Shown one piece after another: positions 1-8,898 of a stretch of DNA of 64,000 bases. The notes beneath the pieces are model-generated. The model saw only the letters and a list, made by a program, of their open reading frames with translations, ran no database searches and had not been told where the DNA came from. The stretch covers positions 3,286,001 to 3,350,000 of the forward strand of contig OW818690.1 in the NCBI GenBank assembly GCA_942493315.1, given 5' to 3'. The position numbers and the translations under genes were made by a program. The number at the start of each line of letters is the position of its first letter. Position 1 is the first letter of the stretch. The DNA is from UBA5429 sp942493315 (GTDB lineage: Bacteria; Bacteroidota; Bacteroidia; Bacteroidales; WCHB1-69).

Positions 1-13
1 AAATAAAACAATT

Positions 14-1711
14 ATGAAAAAAAATTTCACCATTTTTAGTGCTTTTATATTTTGTTTCTTCCTTTTAGGCAGTATGCAAACCAAAGCACAAGTACTTTAT
101 GAAAACTTCAGTTTAATGACTGACTCTACCACTTCTGATATCAGTGCTTCGTTAGACACATACACATCCACAGCAGGTTGGACAGGATCTAAAGTGTATC
201 AATCTTATGATAAAGCTAAATTGGGAACTTCTTCAACTAAAGGTTTTATCATGACTCCAGCTTTAAATCTTGCCGGAAATGGCGGTAACTTTACCGTACG
301 TTTTAAAGCCAGAAAATGGGGAAGTGATCAATCACAAATGAAAGTTGTTGTAGGTACAACCGAGTATTTGGTAACCGGATTAAACTCAACTACTATGACT
401 GAATTTACAGTAGTTGCTTCAGGTGGAACTGCTGCTACAACCATTAAATTTGAAGGTTTTCAGGCTGCTTCTGCCCGTTTCTTTATTGATGACATTGAAG
501 TGGTTCAATCCACTGATCCCATGTTAATATTTGCACCTAGTGCATTAGCATTTGGAGGTACTGAATTAAATGCAAACTTCAGTTTACCTATCACTGTTAG
601 AGGTGCTAACTTAACAGCTGGTCAAAATGTAACTGTAGCTATTTCAGGTGCTGGTTTTACAACTACAACTACTACTTTAGATGCCAATACTTTAATGACA
701 GTTGCCGGAGCAACTATGAATGTTGTTTTCAATCCAACCGCAGTTCAAGATTATACCGGAACTATTACCTTTTCTGGTGCCGGTTTAGCAACTCCTGTTG
801 CTTATAACTTAACAGGAAACGGTATTAACGTAATTAGCGTTGCCACTATTGCTGAATTAAGAGCATTAGCTCCACCATACACAGGAGCTTCAAATGTTGG
901 TACTATCGTTTACAAATACACAGGTGAAGCAGTTATTACTCATACGCAAACCTACAACAATGTAAAATATATCCAGGATGCTACAGGCGCAATGATGATC
1001 TTTGATCAAGCAGGTAAAATTACCGGAATTAACTTAGGTGATAAAGTGACCAATGTTATTGGAACTATGACTAACTATTTTGGTATGGTTGAATTAGTTC
1101 CTAACACTAATTGCACTGCTGTTTCTCCATTTAACACTGTTGATCCAGTGATCATCACCCTTGATCAGTTAGATGCTGCCAATGATAATGCATTACAAGC
1201 TAAAGTGATTCAATTAAATAACGTTACTTTTGTTCAAGCAGGTAACTTTGCAACAGGTACTTATTATGGTCTAACACAAGATGCTGTTACTAAAGACTCT
1301 GTTATTTACAATGACAACTTCGCTGCTGATTATATCACAACAGCCATTCCAAACTATGTTGTAAACCTTAAAGGAGTATGTTACTATAAAGGTGGAACTA
1401 CAATTCCAACTAAAAACAGAATGGTGATGTTTAACAGAGCATTAGGTGGAATTTCAACCGGTGTAAACAGTTTCAATTCTGCTGCTATTGGTTTAGCTCC
1501 AAATCCTGCTGACAACTTCGTTAATATTGATATTCCTTCTGATATGAAAATGCAAATTTTCACAATCACAGGTGCATTAATCACTACAGAAACCTTAACA
1601 CAAGGGATCAATACGGTATCTACCAGTAATTTAAGTTCCGGTTTATATATGGTAAAATTATCTGATATCGTAACCGGCAAAACGTATACTGCCAAACTTC
1701 AGGTTAAATAA
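14..1711 (+). CDS. Secreted T9SS cargo protein with OB-fold-like domain
   Basis: This 565-residue protein has an N-terminal signal peptide (Lys-rich start, hydrophobic core, cleavage near QTKAQ). Residues about 27-165 form a beta-sandwich module resembling choice-of-anchor/jelly-roll domains. About 170-270 is an Ig-like or DUF1573-like stretch. About 275-460 resembles the OB-fold-like DUF5689/YhcR type found in secreted Bacteroidota nucleases and cell-surface proteins. The last 75 or so residues, starting at APNPADN, form a type A T9SS C-terminal sorting domain. The protein is therefore expected to cross the outer membrane by type IX secretion and be released or surface-anchored. No catalytic motif is visible, so no enzyme activity is assigned. 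The ATG at 14 follows an AT-rich leader and is the natural start. The gene lies 30 bp upstream of the M3 peptidase on the same strand and may be co-transcribed with it. Confidence 0.8.
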   Translation: MKKNFTIFSAFIFCFFLLGSMQTKAQVLYENFSLMTDSTTSDISASLDTYTSTAGWTGSKVYQSYDKAKLGTSSTKGFIMTPALNLAGNGGNFTVRFKARKWGSDQSQMKVVVGTTEYLVTGLNSTTMTEFTVVASGGTAATTIKFEGFQAASARFFIDDIEVVQSTDPMLIFAPSALAFGGTELNANFSLPITVRGANLTAGQNVTVAISGAGFTTTTTTLDANTLMTVAGATMNVVFNPTAVQDYTGTITFSGAGLATPVAYNLTGNGINVISVATIAELRALAPPYTGASNVGTIVYKYTGEAVITHTQTYNNVKYIQDATGAMMIFDQAGKITGINLGDKVTNVIGTMTNYFGMVELVPNTNCTAVSPFNTVDPVIITLDQLDAANDNALQAKVIQLNNVTFVQAGNFATGTYYGLTQDAVTKDSVIYNDNFAADYITTAIPNYVVNLKGVCYYKGGTTIPTKNRMVMFNRALGGISTGVNSFNSAAIGLAPNPADNFVNIDIPSDMKMQIFTITGALITTETLTQGINTVSTSNLSSGLYMVKLSDIVTGKTYTAKLQVK

Positions 1712-1741
1712 TTTTGATACATTAACCCAATAATTAATAAT

Positions 1742-3859
1742 ATGAAAAAAACAATGACTTTGATTGCTTTAGCATCTATATTTCTATTTAGCTCTTTCAA
1801 AATGGAAGAAAAACCTGCAAAAGTGGAAGAAAATCCATTTTTAGTAGAATGGACTACACCTTTTGGCGTTCCCCCTTTTGACAAAATCAAAACTGAACAC
1901 TACCTTCCTGCATTTGAAGAGGGAATGAAACAACAAGCTGAAGAAATAGCAGCTATCGTTAACAATCCGGAAGCTCCTACTTTTGCAAATACTATTGAAG
2001 CTTTAGAGTATAGTGGTGCCCTTTTAAGAAAAGTTTCCAGTGTATTTTTCAACATGACTGATGCCCTTAACTCTCCAGAAATTGAAAAAATTGCAGAGAT
2101 CGTTTCTCCTAAATTATCCAAACATGGTGATGATATCTCTTTAAATGTTAAACTTTTTGACAGAATTAAAGTTGTTTATAGCAACAAAGACAGTTTAGGA
2201 TTAGATCCTGTTCAATTGCGTTTATTAGAAGAAACATATAAAGATTTTGTCAGAGGTGGAGCCAATGTTCCTACTGAAAAACAAGCTCGTTTCAGAGAAA
2301 TCAATGAAAAATTGTCCACATTAACTGTAAAATTTGGAAGTAACGTTTTAAAAGCTTCTAACGAATATAAGTTGGTTGTAACTGATGTAAAACGTTTAGA
2401 CGGTATGCCGGCTAATGCGATTGCAGCTGCTCTTGATTTAGGTAATTCAGATCCAAAAACCAAAGGAAAATATGTTTTCACCATTCAACTTCCAAGCTGG
2501 GAACCCCTTTTACAATACTGTAATGACAGAGAGCTTAGAAAAGAGATGTGGACAGCTTTAACCGGCCGTTGTTTATCGGGTCCTTATGACAACACAGCTA
2601 TCATCAATGAGATTGTAAATTTACGTTTAGAGAGAGCTCAAATCATGGGATATAAGAGTCATGCAGACTTCAAATTAGATGATTGTATGGCAAAAACTCC
2701 TGTTGCTGTTAACGATCTTTTATTAAAAGTTTGGAAACCTGCTTTAGTAAAAGCTAAAAAAGAGGTAGCTGAATTCCAACAAGTGATCAAAAAAGAGGGT
2801 GGAAACTTCAAATTAGAACCTTGGGATTACAGATACTACAGCGAAAAAGTTCGTAAAGAAAAATTTGCTTTGAATCAAGATGAAGTGAGTCAATATTTCC
2901 CATTAGAAAATGTTAAAAACGGAATTTTCACTGTTGTAAATAAATTGTACGGCGTTACTTTTGAACTCAACAAAAACCTTCCTAAATATCATAAAGATGT
3001 TGATGCTTATGAAGTTAAAGAAAATGGAACTGTAATTGCTATATTGTACATGGATTACTATCCAAGAGAAAGCAAAAGAAGTGGAGCATGGATGTCTAAC
3101 TTCCGTGAACAATATTACACTCAGGATGGAAAAAATGTGATTCCAATCGTTACCTTAGTTTTAAACAATGCTAAGCCAACTAAGGATGCACCATCATTAC
3201 TTTCTTTTGATCAGGTAGAAACCTTCTTCCATGAATTTGGACACGGTTTACATGGCATGTTAACCAATTGCAAATACCGTTCCTTATCCGGAACCAGTGT
3301 AGCACATGATTTTGTAGAGTTACCATCTCAAATTTTCGAACATTGGGCATCTCATCCTGAAGTATTGAAAATGTATGCCAAACATTACAAAACCGGAGCA
3401 GTTATTCCTGATGAACTCATTCAAAAAATTCAGGCTGCTTCTAACTTTGGACAAGGATTTATAAATACAGAGTTAATAGCCTCTTCATTCCTTGACATGA
3501 AATACTACTCCATAACTGAACCTATTCAAATTAAACTTCCTGATTTTGAAAAACAATATTTAGCAAGTATTGGTTTGATTCCAGAAATTATTGCCCGTCA
3601 CAGCAGTGCCTACTTCCAACATGCCTTTTCAGGTGGTTATGATGCGGGCTATTACGCATATACATGGGCAGCAGTATTAGACAACGACGCTTTTGAATCA
3701 TTCGTAGAAAAAGGTATTTTTGATCCTGCAACAGCAACAGCGTTCCGTCAAAACATCCTTGAAAAAGGGAACACTGTAGATCCAATGGTACTATACACCA
3801 CCTTCCGTGGCAAACAACCATCGATCAATCCACTCTTAAAAAATAGAGGTTTGAAATAA
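1742..3859 (+). CDS. M3 family metallopeptidase (peptidyl-dipeptidase Dcp-like)
   Basis: This is a 705-residue zinc peptidase of family M3, which cleaves short peptides; Dcp members remove C-terminal dipeptides. The zinc site HEFGH begins at residue 497, and the third ligand Glu is near residue 526 in DFVELPSQ, the spacing expected for the family. The flanking text (FFHEFGHGLHGM, and later the YYAYTWAAVLDNDAF segment) is typical of Dcp/oligopeptidase A. An N-terminal hydrophobic stretch suggests export, and the absence of a lipobox Cys argues against a lipoprotein. Length matches the family (about 680-710). A strong intrinsic terminator follows 22 bp after the stop. Family assignment is secure; exact specificity (Dcp versus oligopeptidase A) is inferred. 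Confidence 0.93.
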   Translation: MKKTMTLIALASIFLFSSFKMEEKPAKVEENPFLVEWTTPFGVPPFDKIKTEHYLPAFEEGMKQQAEEIAAIVNNPEAPTFANTIEALEYSGALLRKVSSVFFNMTDALNSPEIEKIAEIVSPKLSKHGDDISLNVKLFDRIKVVYSNKDSLGLDPVQLRLLEETYKDFVRGGANVPTEKQARFREINEKLSTLTVKFGSNVLKASNEYKLVVTDVKRLDGMPANAIAAALDLGNSDPKTKGKYVFTIQLPSWEPLLQYCNDRELRKEMWTALTGRCLSGPYDNTAIINEIVNLRLERAQIMGYKSHADFKLDDCMAKTPVAVNDLLLKVWKPALVKAKKEVAEFQQVIKKEGGNFKLEPWDYRYYSEKVRKEKFALNQDEVSQYFPLENVKNGIFTVVNKLYGVTFELNKNLPKYHKDVDAYEVKENGTVIAILYMDYYPRESKRSGAWMSNFREQYYTQDGKNVIPIVTLVLNNAKPTKDAPSLLSFDQVETFFHEFGHGLHGMLTNCKYRSLSGTSVAHDFVELPSQIFEHWASHPEVLKMYAKHYKTGAVIPDELIQKIQAASNFGQGFINTELIASSFLDMKYYSITEPIQIKLPDFEKQYLASIGLIPEIIARHSSAYFQHAFSGGYDAGYYAYTWAAVLDNDAFESFVEKGIFDPATATAFRQNILEKGNTVDPMVLYTTFRGKQPSINPLLKNRGLK

Positions 3860-3881
3860 CAACCGTTCTAAATAACTCCCA

Positions 3882-3916
3882 AGAGGCTACCCTAAAAAAG
3901 TAGCCTCTTTTTTTTT
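3882..3916 (+). terminator. Rho-independent terminator after M3 peptidase gene
   Basis: A perfect 9-bp stem (AGAGGCTAC at 3882-3890, GTAGCCTCT at 3900-3908) encloses a 9-nt loop and runs into an uninterrupted T tract to 3916. It ends the peptidase transcript and insulates the adhesin cluster downstream. Confidence 0.93.
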
Positions 3917-4193
3917 AAAAATGAAACAGGAAATTTTTCATTATCGGTAATAAATGGATCACAATGTTCCTCGATGTATAACAAAGTTAAACAATGTTTT
4001 ACACTTTTAAATAAAAGGCAATCATCAAAACTGTCAAACCAAAACAATAAAGACAAAAGACAAAGAACTAGTGAATTAACATTTAACAAATTAAAGTTAT
4101 AGTATTGAATAACAATATATTATGCTATTATTGTGTAATTTATTATTTTTTAGTATATTTTAATCGATTTGTGTTTTTAATTAAAAAATAGAT

Positions 4194-4201
4194 TATATTT
4201 G
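4194..4201 (+). promoter_or_regulatory. Candidate Bacteroidota promoter (-7 box TATATTTG)
   Basis: TATATTTG matches the Bacteroidota -7 consensus TAnnTTTG. A TTTG at 4168-4171, 22 bp upstream, is close to the expected -33 element. It would give a 5' leader of about 80 nt for the gene at 4290. The rest of the 430-bp gap from 3860 is AT-rich and holds only the terminator. Confidence 0.55.
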
Positions 4202-4289
4202 CTGTGTGAAAATTTTACAACATCACATAGATCCTGTAGTTATTTTTCGTAGTATTAATTGAATATATTGTACCAAATATTATTGAATC

Positions 4290-6590
4290 ATGAAGAAATT
4301 ATTGTATTTTTTAATAATTACATGCATTTTTTTAAGTTTCAAATCAATTTCCGCCCAAACTGTACCCAATTTTACGAATTTAACAGACTCAGGGACAGTC
4401 TGCAATTATGGTAATACATCCAATCCATTGTCCAATACCGGGATCGTTTTTAACAGACATACTGTCATTACTCAAACAGGGACTGATCCTAATACCGGCT
4501 TTCAATTGCCCTTTTTACCTTCCGGTGAGGATACCGTTATTCGATTGGGAAATAGTCAGGCGGGGTCGCAAGCTGAAGCAGTAACTTACCGTTTTACGGT
4601 TAATCCACAATACTCATTATTGGCGTTGAAATTTGCCGTTGTATTCCAAGATCCCGGACATCCTCATGTTGCTCAACCTCGCTTTGTGGTGAGAGTGATC
4701 AATGCTTTAGGGCAACTGGTGGAGCAATGTTCTGAATATGATGTTTCAGCTGGAAGTGGCATTACGGGCTTTAACTTATATGGAACTCGTTTGCAATGGC
4801 GACCATGGACTAATGTGGGAATTGACCTGTCACAATATGTGGGTCAGGAGATTCGGGTGCAGGTTATCACTTATGATTGTAGTTATGGAGCACATTATGG
4901 TTATGCTTACTATACTGCGCATTGTGTTAGTAATCAATTGAATTTAACAGGTTGTACCGGGGATGTTGTTACTTTGTCTGCCCCTAGCGGCTTTTCAACT
5001 TATTTGTGGAGTAATGGTGCAGATACTTCTTCAACGACCTACCAAATATCCAAAGGAATGGTATCCGCTTATTGTAATGTTACCAGTGTAACCGGTTGTC
5101 AATTTACCCTCAATGCCTATATCACTTCTCAACCTAACCTTCCTTCAAATGATACCGTTTATTATGCTACAATATGCCAAGGGGAATCTTATCAGCAACA
5201 TTTCTTTAATATACCACCCCAAACTGAATGGGGTAACTTTGTATTTATTAACAGTTATTACGATTTGACCAATTGTACCGGTGATGTGACAGCCATTTTA
5301 CATTTAAACGTACGACAGAAGTATTATAATATCACTGCCTCTGCTTGTGCAGGAACAGATTACACAAATTTTGGTTTTCAGTTCAACAACTTACCCCCTG
5401 GAATTCTTTATGACACCCTTTTTCTTACCGGTTCTTCAGGATGTGATTCCATTTTATGTTTGCAACTAACTGTTAATCACTCATTCCAACTACCCAATGT
5501 TATCAGTGGCAACACAACACCTTGTCAGGAAACTATCGAAACTTACAGTTTACAAGGAGCAACACCATCAAACAATTACTTTTGGAATATTCCTACAGGA
5601 TTTAATGTGATGAGTGGACAAGGCACTTCGAACATAACCCTGTTAATTGGAAATAGTGCAATACAAGGCATATTGGTATTAGAAGGGTACAATGGTTGTG
5701 GTTTGGGATCAGTACCACTGACCATAACCCCTAAACCTTCCTATCATCTGTTCTATACCGATACAATATGTACCGGAAACGATTATCATCAATACGGATT
5801 CCATTTACCGATTCAAGATAGTGTAGGATATTATACATATACGCAACATTTTCAAACCGAAAGTGGTTGTGATAGTGTGATTATATTAGCATTGAATGTA
5901 GCTGGCACCCCCATATTAACTGTAACAGCACAACCAGAGGTTCTTTGCATAGGCGATTCAACTCAGATAAATGCGTTAGGATCAGGAGCAGTAAATACTA
6001 CTGGATATCCCATTTCCCTAATTGCGATTGGAGATATATTATGTACAGACAGCACTATTGTAAAGCCTTCTGCCTGGCCTTTACCTGGGAAAACAGCTAA
6101 AGGAGTAGTGTTCTTTGTGGATAATACCGGATTACATGGTTGGGCGGTCCATTTGCATGACCAAGGAACCAGTATTGAATGGTCCACTACCAATTTAGAT
6201 ATTCCCTCTCTACCAAATTACTTATCGGTTCAAACCGCCTTGATGGATTTGGATGGATATAGTAACACCTTTACGATAAGGTCAGCAGGCAATGCAAGTA
6301 CTGATCCGGCTGCATGGGCAGTGGATTTTTCCAACGGGTGGTATTTACCCGCTGCCGGACAATTGCGAATGTTGTACAGCCTGATTCGCAGGATTAATCC
6401 CACCTTACAGGTTGTAGGTGGCACGCAGTTCCCAACCCATCTGAACGGTAGTAGCCCTTCTTCGTGGTTGTACTGGACCAGCTCAGAGTATTCTGCAAAT
6501 CGCACGTGGGAGTTGAACTACAATGGTAGTCTCACTTACGGTAACGAAAAATGGAGCCATGCAAGAGTTCGAGCTATTCTGACTTTTTGA
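4290..6590 (+). CDS. Large exported protein with C-terminal DUF1566 lectin-like domain, DGR-target-like tail
   Basis: The 766-residue product has a signal peptide ending near SISAQ. Its middle is a string of Cys-containing beta modules (several C...GCDS motifs at about 225-535), as in Bacteroidota adhesins. Residues about 570-766 form a DUF1566/Lcl_C module of C-type-lectin type: GWYLPAAGQL, then YWTSSEY, then RVRAILTF at the very end. The protein stops at this module and has no T9SS sorting domain, unlike the fourth member of the cluster. Its last 200 residues are close paralogues of those in the next two genes, while its N-terminal half is unrelated, so it is a mosaic. The segment after the YWTSSEY motif is much more variable than the flanking sequence and is a candidate variable region. 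Function is probably surface binding; the ligand is unknown. Confidence 0.8.
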   Translation: MKKLLYFLIITCIFLSFKSISAQTVPNFTNLTDSGTVCNYGNTSNPLSNTGIVFNRHTVITQTGTDPNTGFQLPFLPSGEDTVIRLGNSQAGSQAEAVTYRFTVNPQYSLLALKFAVVFQDPGHPHVAQPRFVVRVINALGQLVEQCSEYDVSAGSGITGFNLYGTRLQWRPWTNVGIDLSQYVGQEIRVQVITYDCSYGAHYGYAYYTAHCVSNQLNLTGCTGDVVTLSAPSGFSTYLWSNGADTSSTTYQISKGMVSAYCNVTSVTGCQFTLNAYITSQPNLPSNDTVYYATICQGESYQQHFFNIPPQTEWGNFVFINSYYDLTNCTGDVTAILHLNVRQKYYNITASACAGTDYTNFGFQFNNLPPGILYDTLFLTGSSGCDSILCLQLTVNHSFQLPNVISGNTTPCQETIETYSLQGATPSNNYFWNIPTGFNVMSGQGTSNITLLIGNSAIQGILVLEGYNGCGLGSVPLTITPKPSYHLFYTDTICTGNDYHQYGFHLPIQDSVGYYTYTQHFQTESGCDSVIILALNVAGTPILTVTAQPEVLCIGDSTQINALGSGAVNTTGYPISLIAIGDILCTDSTIVKPSAWPLPGKTAKGVVFFVDNTGLHGWAVHLHDQGTSIEWSTTNLDIPSLPNYLSVQTALMDLDGYSNTFTIRSAGNASTDPAAWAVDFSNGWYLPAAGQLRMLYSLIRRINPTLQVVGGTQFPTHLNGSSPSSWLYWTSSEYSANRTWELNYNGSLTYGNEKWSHARVRAILTF
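6447..6590 (+). other. Candidate DGR variable region, copy 1
   Basis: This is the 3' end of the first DUF1566 gene, from the codons before YWTSSEY to the stop. Compared with copies 2 and 3, the framework (YW-S-EY, W, RVRA) is constant while the intervening residues change almost completely. Many codons (CGC, AAC, TAC, AGT, CTC, ACT, AGC, CAT) can be reached from AAC or AAT by changing adenines only. The template repeat is not in this window. Confidence 0.45.
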
Positions 6591-6600
6591 TTAACTATTT

Positions 6601-6615
6601 ACCGGCGAAGCTGCT
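6601..6615 (+). other. Weak hairpin 3' of variable-region copy 1
   Basis: CGGC-GAA-GCTG (6603-6613) can pair with one G-T wobble, 10 bp after the stop codon. It occupies the position of the better hairpins after the next two genes. It has no following T-run, so it is not an ordinary terminator. On its own the evidence is weak. Confidence 0.3.
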
Positions 6616-6686
6616 CTAAAATCTTTAAAAAATGAATTAAATTATGACTGATTGAAAAACCTTAATAAATTCAAAATATTATACTT

Positions 6687-8786
6687 ATGCTAAATAGAAA
6701 ATATCTTTTCATTGGATTTATACTTTTGGGATCATTTTTTCAATTACTCAATGCCCAAACCTATCAAGTGGGGAGTCTGATCACCAACCCCGATGGGAGT
6801 CAAGGGGTTGTGTTTTTTGTACATTCCGATGGAACGGGTGGTTGGATGGTAGCATTAAACGATGCTTCAACTAATAGTTTTTGGAGTACAAACTTAACCG
6901 ATATATCAACTTTAACTAATATTAATAGCACCATTTATCCAGGTTTTTATGCTCAATATTATGCAGCATTGTACGATACGGCTGGGTATTCCAACACCCA
7001 AAAAATTAGGATTTTTCAGAATAATAATGTCAATACTGCTGCAGGAAGAGTTAATTTTACTAATGATTGGTATTTACCTGCAATCGGACAACTTTTAGAA
7101 CTATATGGTGTACAACCTATAATTAATGCTACAATTATCGCATCAGGTGGAACCATTCTTTCTTCCACATCTCAATATTGGAGCAGCACAGAATATGATG
7201 CCTCTCGTTCCTGGTCTTTAAATTCAAATTATGGGAATTCAGAATATATTACTAAATCAATGAATGAAAGGGTTCGTGCAGTACGAAATTTTTCAAATCA
7301 AGCGATTCTTTATGATACAACTCTCACCTACTTATGGAGTACCGGATCTACTCAACCTTATATTACTCCATCTCCAACCACGACTACAACATATACAGTG
7401 ACAGCTACTTCAGGAATCGGGTGTTCCAATAGTGTTAATCAAACCATTTTTGTCAATTCTGCTACTCCTCAAACCTTATACGATACAGTATGTGTGGGTT
7501 ATCCTTACCAAGGAAACGGTTTTAATATACTTGCATCTGAGAACCAAGCTACTGGAGCAACTCTACATACTCGAACAGTTACTCAAGATAGTTGTCAAGC
7601 AACTGTTCAACTCTATTTGTACAAGAAACCAAATCAATCCTTTACAATAAATGTTTCTATCTGTCAAGGAGAAGAATATTATCTAAATGGAGTAGAATAT
7701 TATAATTCTGGTACTTATATTCAAAATCTCAATTCAGTAAACGGGTGTGATAGCACACTTACCTTACATTTAACATTCAATCCATCTCCCAATACCGTCT
7801 TATATCAAACCGCTTGTAATTCATTTACTTGGAATGGGAATACCTATACTCAATTTGGCGATTATACGCAAACGTTCATCGGACAAAATGGATGTGACAG
7901 TACGGTAACCTTAGAATTAACTCTACATCAAACGGTTTATTCAACCTTAAAAGATACAACCTGTTCCAATCAACCTTATACCGGTTTTGGATTTAACATT
8001 CCTGCAAGTTCTCTAACTACAACCGGAACCTTTTATTTTAAAGATACTCTTACATCCCAGAATGGATGCGATAGTATTGTACTTCTAATTTTAACCATTT
8101 TTGGAACACCAAATATTACAATTTTAGCTACCCCTGAAGTGATTTGTCAAGGAGATACAACCTCTTTGGAAGCCATTTATGCAGGATCCGGTACTATATA
8201 TTATCCACCTGTAGTTGCCATTGGAGATATATTATGCACAGACAGCACTATTGTAAAGCCTTCTGACTGGCCTGTTCCCGGAAAAGTAGCCAAAGGAGTG
8301 GTGTTCTATGTGGATAATACTGGCCAGCACGGTTGGGCTGTACATTTGAATGATCAAAGTACAGGTATTCTATGGTCAACCTATTACGTTGATATTCCGA
8401 CTTTACCCAATTATACAACGCCACAAACAGCCATGATGGATTTGGATGGGTACATCAACACACAAATAATAAGGGCATTTAGTAATGCAAACGCTTTTCC
8501 CGCTGCTTGGATTGTGGACTTTGCTAATGGTTGGTATTTACCAGCCGCTGGGCAATTACGAAAGATTTATGGAGTAATACGTTGGGTAAACCCCACCTTA
8601 CAGATTGTTGGCGGCACGCAATTTTCAACCCATTTAAACGGCGGCAGTGACATCTTTTGGTATTATTGGAGTAGTACTGAGTATTCTTGCAACGACTCGT
8701 GGACCGTGCACGCCAGCGGCGAACTCTTCGGCACCAGCAATCGGTGGCACTCCTATTTTAGGGTTCGTTCTGTTCAGTCTTTTTGA
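6687..8786 (+). CDS. Exported protein with two DUF1566 domains and Cys repeats, DGR-target-like tail
   Basis: The 699-residue product has a signal peptide ending near LLNAQ. Residues about 25-205 form a DUF1566 lectin-like module (WYLPAIGQL, YWSSTEY, RVRAVRNF). Then come a PKD/Ig-like linker with TTTTTYTVT, three Cys repeats of the C...GCDS type (about 260-475), and a second DUF1566 module (about 500-699) ending in RVRSVQSF. The C-terminal module is the one with hypervariable, GC-rich codons; the internal one has normal AT-rich codons. No T9SS tail is seen. The first 60 residues and about 55 bp of 5' leader are nearly identical to the next gene, which indicates a recent tandem duplication. 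Likely a surface ligand-binding protein. Confidence 0.8.
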   Translation: MLNRKYLFIGFILLGSFFQLLNAQTYQVGSLITNPDGSQGVVFFVHSDGTGGWMVALNDASTNSFWSTNLTDISTLTNINSTIYPGFYAQYYAALYDTAGYSNTQKIRIFQNNNVNTAAGRVNFTNDWYLPAIGQLLELYGVQPIINATIIASGGTILSSTSQYWSSTEYDASRSWSLNSNYGNSEYITKSMNERVRAVRNFSNQAILYDTTLTYLWSTGSTQPYITPSPTTTTTYTVTATSGIGCSNSVNQTIFVNSATPQTLYDTVCVGYPYQGNGFNILASENQATGATLHTRTVTQDSCQATVQLYLYKKPNQSFTINVSICQGEEYYLNGVEYYNSGTYIQNLNSVNGCDSTLTLHLTFNPSPNTVLYQTACNSFTWNGNTYTQFGDYTQTFIGQNGCDSTVTLELTLHQTVYSTLKDTTCSNQPYTGFGFNIPASSLTTTGTFYFKDTLTSQNGCDSIVLLILTIFGTPNITILATPEVICQGDTTSLEAIYAGSGTIYYPPVVAIGDILCTDSTIVKPSDWPVPGKVAKGVVFYVDNTGQHGWAVHLNDQSTGILWSTYYVDIPTLPNYTTPQTAMMDLDGYINTQIIRAFSNANAFPAAWIVDFANGWYLPAAGQLRKIYGVIRWVNPTLQIVGGTQFSTHLNGGSDIFWYYWSSTEYSCNDSWTVHASGELFGTSNRWHSYFRVRSVQSF
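8639..8786 (+). other. Candidate DGR variable region, copy 2 (GC-rich, NNC codons)
   Basis: In 8691-8750, 39 of 60 bases are G or C, although the surrounding gene is AT-rich. Of the 24 codons from 8688 to 8759, 15 end in C (TGC, AAC, GAC, ACC, CAC, GCC, AGC, GGC, CTC, TTC and so on). That is the set expected if a row of AAC codons in a template were mutated at adenines. The framework residues YWSSTEY and RVR flank it. Confidence 0.55.
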
Positions 8787-8811
8787 TTAACTATTCAACT
8801 ATTTAACAATT

Positions 8812-8828
8812 TACCGGATTCGCCGGTA
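8812..8828 (+). other. Hairpin 3' of variable-region copy 2
   Basis: TACCGG (8812-8817) and CCGGTA (8823-8828) form a perfect 6-bp stem with a 5-nt loop, 25 bp after the stop. No poly-T run follows. It corresponds to the hairpin after copy 3, where one stem pair is changed on both sides. Confidence 0.6.
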
Positions 8829-8898
8829 GAAAATTTTAAAAAATGGCATTATATTACGACTGATTGAAAAATCTTAATTAATTCAAAATATTATACTT

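Noticed and set aside
7150..7310. Internal DUF1566 module of gene 2 as a further variable region
   Set aside because: Its codons are AT-rich with ordinary third positions, and it diverges from its paralogues like normal coding sequence.
8812..8850. Rho-independent terminator after the second DUF1566 gene
   Set aside because: The stem is good, but no uninterrupted T tract follows it.
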